Part shown: positions 5,637 to 8,396 of the stretch, piece after piece
Layout of the letters: every line of letters starts with the position of its first letter
Position numbering within the stretch: the first letter of the stretch is position 1
Source: an uncultured Eubacteriales bacterium
Lineage (GTDB): Bacteria > Bacillota > Clostridia > Oscillospirales > UBA644
NCBI GenBank assembly: GCA_934481505.1
Contig: CAKSPP010000047.1
Coordinates: 1-8,396, forward strand
Length of the DNA stretch: 8,396 bases
Direction: 5' to 3'
Made by a program: the position numbers and the translations under genes
Notes under the pieces: model-generated
Told to the model about the DNA's origin: nothing
The model's database searches: none
The model's input: only the letters and a program-made list of their open reading frames with translations

Positions 5637-7762
5637 TACAGATGCAGAACGCGGGCTTTGATTTCTTTGGTTTTGCCCTCGTTCCAGAAGTTTTCGCCGA
5701 GATAACCGCAGGTTCTTCTCGTGACGTTCATCTTGCTGTGGTCTTTATTGTGGCAGGCGGGACATTCCCACTCGTTGTCGTCGTTTATCATTATTTCGCC
5801 GTCGTAACCGCAGACATGGCAATAGTCGCTCTTGGTGTTGAATTCGGCGTACTGAATATTATCGTAAATAAACTTGACAAGTTCCTCGAGAGCTTCGAGG
5901 TTATGGCGGAGATTCGGGATTTCGACATAGGAGATAGCACCGCCCGAAGAAATTGTCTGGAACTGGCTTTCGAAGCGGAATTTATCGAACGCGTCGATAT
6001 CTTCTCTTACATCGACATGGTAAGAATTCGTGTAGTAACCTTTGTCGGTAACATCTTTAATCGTTCCGAAACGCTCTTTGTCGATACGGGCAAAACGGTA
6101 GCAGAGAGACTCTGCGGGCGTTCCGTAAAGAGCAAAGCCGATATTCGTTTTTGCTTTCCATTCGTTCGTCTTTTCGCGGAGACGTCTCATAACTCTCAAA
6201 GCGAATTCTTCGCCGACGGGGTCGGTATGGGAAACGCCTTTTACGAGTTTTGTGACTTCGTAAAGACCGATATAACCGAGAGAAATCGAGGAATATCCGC
6301 CGTAAAGCAGTTTTTCGATGCTTTCGCCCTTTTGCAGGCGTGCAAGAGCACCGTACTGCCAATGAACGGGGCTGACGTCGCTCTTAACTCGGCGGAGAGC
6401 TTCGTGACGGCACATCAGAGCCTCATAGCAAAGTTCAAGTCTTTCTTCGAGGATTTCCCAGAACTTGTCTTCATCGCCCTTTGCGAGAATTCCTATCTGC
6501 GGCAGGTTAAGGCTTACGACGCCCTGATTGAATCTGCCTTCGAATTTATATTCGCCGTTTTCGTCTTTCCATGGTGCAAGGAAGCTGCGGCAGCCCATCG
6601 GAGAAAAGACGTTGCCTTCGTAGTTTTCACGCATTTTCTTTGCGGAAATATAGTCGGGATACATACGCTTTGCGGAGCACTTTACAGCCATTTCGGTTAT
6701 ATAGTCGTATTTTCCGCCTTTAAGGCAGTTACATTCGTCGAGAACATAGACAAGTTTCGGGAACGCGGGGGTGATATATACGCCCTTTTCATTCTTTATT
6801 CCCTCATATCTCTGACGGAGAATTTCTTCGATTATCATCGCGTTTTCTTCGATATATTCGTCGTTCTCGTCAAGGTTTAAGAAGAGGGTTACAAACGGGG
6901 ACTGACCGTTCGTTGTCATAAGGGTATTTATCTGATACTGTATAGTCTGAACGCCGCTTTTGAGTTCGTCGCGGAGTCTTCCCTCGACGATTTTTTCAAT
7001 CATTTCTTCGGAAATTGCGTCACCGGCGATTTCTCTTGTCTGTTTTTCGAATTTCTCACGGCTGCGGCGGAGATATTTTCCGAGGTGCTTGACGTCGACC
7101 GACTGTCCGCCGTACTGGCTTGACGCGACAGCGGCGATTATCTGAGTCATTATCGTGCAGGCGACCTGGAAGCTCTTCGGACTTTCGATAAGTTTGCCGT
7201 TCATGACGGTTCCGTTATCGAGCATATCCTTTATATTTACAAGGCAGCAGTTGAAAATCGGTTGCAAGAAATAGTCGGCGTCGTGGAAGTGGATTGCCCC
7301 CTCTTCGTGAGCCTTTGAGATTTTTTCGGGAAGAAGAATTCTCTTCGTCAAGTCTCGGCTTACTTCGCCCGCGATATAGTCTCTCTGGGTCGACGCAAGA
7401 ACGGTGTTTTTATTCGAATTTTCCTCCGCAAGTTCCTTGTTTTCGTTTCTTATAAGAGAAAGAATGGATTCGTCGGTGGTGTTCGATTTTCTTACGAGAG
7501 CTCTCGTGTAGCGGTAAATGATATAGGTCTTTGCAAGAACGAAAAGATCGTATTCCATGAGCTTCTGCTCGATCATATCCTGGATATCTTCAACGAGGAT
7601 ACGCGATCTCTTCTTGCTTTCTATATAATCGAGAATTTCCTCGATCTGAGCCGAAGACGCTCTCTCAATTTCTTCAACTTCGGCGTTTGCCGCGTTTATT
7701 GCGGTTACGATTTTGGCTCTGTCGTAGTTTACGATGCTGCCGTCTCTTTTTACAACCTGCAT
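5636..7762 (-). CDS. nrdD: Anaerobic (class III) ribonucleoside-triphosphate reductase NrdD
   Basis: A 708-residue glycyl-radical enzyme that reduces ribonucleoside triphosphates to dNTPs for DNA synthesis without oxygen. An N-terminal ATP-cone (about 1-92, starting QVVKRDGSIVNYDRAKI) provides allosteric activity control. The catalytic ten-stranded barrel follows, with FNCCLVN (170-176) and SPMGCRSFL (387-395), whose C391 is the expected thiyl-radical cysteine. The MGCRSFL context is like the formate-using E. coli/T4 type. Near the C-terminus two zinc pairs, C648-x2-C651 and C667-x2-C670, precede the radical loop RTCGYLG (683-689) with G686. Length is close to the 712 residues of E. coli NrdD, and all key residues are present. 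The start is the ATG at 7762-7760, with AGGGAGAAG ending 2 bases upstream (GGGAG core spaced 5); an in-frame TTG at 7840 lies upstream of the predicted promoter -10 and is rejected. Confidence 0.97.
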   Translation of the reverse strand: MQVVKRDGSIVNYDRAKIVTAINAANAEVEEIERASSAQIEEILDYIESKKRSRILVEDIQDMIEQKLMEYDLFVLAKTYIIYRYTRALVRKSNTTDESILSLIRNENKELAEENSNKNTVLASTQRDYIAGEVSRDLTKRILLPEKISKAHEEGAIHFHDADYFLQPIFNCCLVNIKDMLDNGTVMNGKLIESPKSFQVACTIMTQIIAAVASSQYGGQSVDVKHLGKYLRRSREKFEKQTREIAGDAISEEMIEKIVEGRLRDELKSGVQTIQYQINTLMTTNGQSPFVTLFLNLDENDEYIEENAMIIEEILRQRYEGIKNEKGVYITPAFPKLVYVLDECNCLKGGKYDYITEMAVKCSAKRMYPDYISAKKMRENYEGNVFSPMGCRSFLAPWKDENGEYKFEGRFNQGVVSLNLPQIGILAKGDEDKFWEILEERLELCYEALMCRHEALRRVKSDVSPVHWQYGALARLQKGESIEKLLYGGYSSISLGYIGLYEVTKLVKGVSHTDPVGEEFALRVMRRLREKTNEWKAKTNIGFALYGTPAESLCYRFARIDKERFGTIKDVTDKGYYTNSYHVDVREDIDAFDKFRFESQFQTISSGGAISYVEIPNLRHNLEALEELVKFIYDNIQYAEFNTKSDYCHVCGYDGEIMINDDNEWECPACHNKDHSKMNVTRRTCGYLGENFWNEGKTKEIKARVLHL

Positions 7763-7799
7763 TTCTTCTCCCTTTTCCTTTCGCGTTTTTACAAGCGAA

Positions 7800-7841
7800 A
7801 TTATACCACAAACGGGAATATAAGAGTGTTGCCTACGCAAC
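7800..7841 (-). promoter_or_regulatory. nrdDG promoter: extended -10 without -35, palindrome centred at -41.5
   Basis: On the minus strand TATAAT (7805-7800) is preceded by TGG (7808-7806), an extended -10. At 17 bp the -35 position reads CACTCT (7828-7823), far from TTGACA. Directly upstream is a perfect palindrome, GTTGC-N4-GCAAC (7841-7828). With +1 placed at 7793, its centre falls at -41.5, typical of an activator that replaces the -35. The promoter is seen; the activator is inference. Confidence 0.75.
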
Positions 7842-7860
7842 TGTTGTTATATTTCTCTTC

Positions 7861-7904
7861 AAAAATGTAAAAAACACCCCCAAACACATAGTTCAGGGGT
7901 GTTT
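7861..7904 (-). terminator. Rho-independent terminator of ileS
   Basis: On the minus strand a 9-bp stem, AAACACCCC (7904-7896) with GGGGTGTTT (7880-7872), closes a 15-base loop that holds a further 3-bp AAC/GTT pairing. It is followed by TTT, ACA and TTTTT. It begins 20 bases after the ileS stop and separates it from nrdDG. Confidence 0.88.
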
Positions 7905-7924
7905 CAAAGTCCTATTTTAAGGAC

Positions 7925-8396
7925 TTATATACATTCAACGCCGATAGATACCTTTTCGCCGTTGATATTCCATTCTTTGGAGATCGGGCAGGTCTTGTCG
8001 AAAACGAAATCTGCGGCAAGAACATCTTCTCCTATTTCGGTTTCGTTTCTTTCAACAATAGCCTTAATTTTATCGTTTCCGGAGACATAGACGTTGATAT
8101 TATCCATAACCTTAAAGCCGGATTCTTTTCTCATCGTCTGAATCTTGCTTACTATTTCGCGGACAAAGCCCTCCTCAATAAGTTCGGGCGACAGGCGTTT
8201 ATCGAGAACGACGATAATTCCGCCGTAAGACGCGAATTCGAAATCTCCGCTTTGTGCGGAAGAAATAAGCAGGTCGTCGCGGGAAAGTTTTTCGGCAACG
8301 CCGTTTACTTCGATAGTCACAAATCCCGTCTTTTCAAGCTCGCTCATCGCGGCTTTTCCGTCAAGGTTTGCAAGAATCTCTTTGACAGTTCCGAGG
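7925..8396 (-). CDS. ileS: Isoleucyl-tRNA synthetase, C-terminal 156 residues (5' part outside window)
   Basis: The frame is open from the window edge (8396) to a TAA at 7927-7925; the gene enters from the right, so the catalytic HIGH and KMSKS regions are not visible. The fragment is the C-terminal tail of IleRS, the enzyme charging tRNA-Ile. It is recognised from LANLDGKAAMSELEKTG (fragment residues 8-24), DDLLISSAQ (40-48), VVLDKRLSPELIEEGFVREI (62-81), and SKIQTMRKESGFKVMD (83-98). It ends in WNINGEKVSIGVECI. There is no C-terminal four-cysteine zinc finger as in E. coli type-1 IleRS. The tail instead looks like the eukaryote-like type-2 enzymes, a group associated with mupirocin insensitivity. 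An ATG at 8347 is internal, since homology continues upstream of it. Any T-box leader would lie outside the window. Confidence 0.93.
   Translation of the reverse strand, partial: LGTVKEILANLDGKAAMSELEKTGFVTIEVNGVAEKLSRDDLLISSAQSGDFEFASYGGIIVVLDKRLSPELIEEGFVREIVSKIQTMRKESGFKVMDNINVYVSGNDKIKAIVERNETEIGEDVLAADFVFDKTCPISKEWNINGEKVSIGVECI

Noticed and set aside
5621..6880. Long plus-strand open frame (419 codons) opposite nrdD
   Set aside because: It lies wholly antisense to a nrdD sequence whose motifs are intact, its product is low-complexity (rich in F, V and A) with no recognisable domain, and no ribosome binding site or promoter precedes it. Codon bias of nrdD explains the lack of stops.
7763..7840. 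Upstream TTG start for nrdD at 7840
   Set aside because: It lies upstream of the predicted -10 and would not be transcribed; the ATG at 7762 has AGGGAGAAG and begins the conserved ATP-cone.
7763..7860. NrdR boxes upstream of nrdD
   Set aside because: Clostridial nrd operons often carry tandem 16-bp NrdR boxes. The best stretch, around ACACTCTTATATT, matches only one half of the consensus and has no properly spaced partner. A NrdR position-weight scan would settle it.
1..8396. Mobile elements, CRISPR arrays, tRNA/rRNA genes, defence or toxin-antitoxin modules
   Set aside because: No transposase, integrase, regularly spaced repeat, RNA cloverleaf or small toxin-like gene pair was found; gene content and codon use are uniform housekeeping.

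Overview
This 8.4 kb window looks like ordinary chromosomal housekeeping sequence from an anaerobic, low-to-moderate GC Gram-positive bacterium, most likely of class Clostridia (perhaps Oscillospirales; the family-level guess is weak). The reasons are strong AGGAGG-type ribosome binding sites, consensus sigma-A promoters with a TGn extension, compact hairpin plus T-tract terminators, a YwaC-like small alarmone synthetase, a CmpB-family membrane protein, a clostridial-type class II aldolase, and an oxygen-sensitive class III ribonucleotide reductase.

Layout. Left part, plus strand: the 3' end of an unrecognised gene (1-396) and its terminator; a two-gene unit of a (p)ppGpp synthetase (474-1154) and a CmpB-family membrane protein (1171-1896); class II fructose-bisphosphate aldolase fba (2002-2868) with its own promoter and terminator; and the manganese exporter mntP (2979-3548) with a perfect-consensus promoter. 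Right part, minus strand: citrate synthase (3590-4957, TTG start), which converges on mntP at a shared 16-bp hairpin; the anaerobic ribonucleotide reductase operon nrdD-nrdG (7762 down to 5124, joined by a TAATG overlap); and the 3' end of ileS (7925-8396).

How the genes relate. The window holds central metabolism (aldolase, citrate synthase), anaerobic dNTP synthesis (NrdD and its radical-SAM activase NrdG), translation (IleRS), stringent signalling (alarmone synthetase) and metal homeostasis (MntP). Apart from nrdD-nrdG and the alarmone synthetase-CmpB pair, the genes are separated by terminators and promoters and do not form one pathway. I found no mobile element, CRISPR array, RNA gene, toxin-antitoxin pair or defence system.

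Most interesting signals. These are regulatory. The nrdDG promoter has an extended -10 but no -35, and a perfect 5+N4+5 palindrome is centred at a predicted -41.5, the usual place for a CRP/FNR-type activator. Two intergenic terminators share the same ACAGGCTGTAA stem. mntP lacks room for the manganese riboswitch that often precedes it. I see no convincing evidence of an undescribed multi-gene system.
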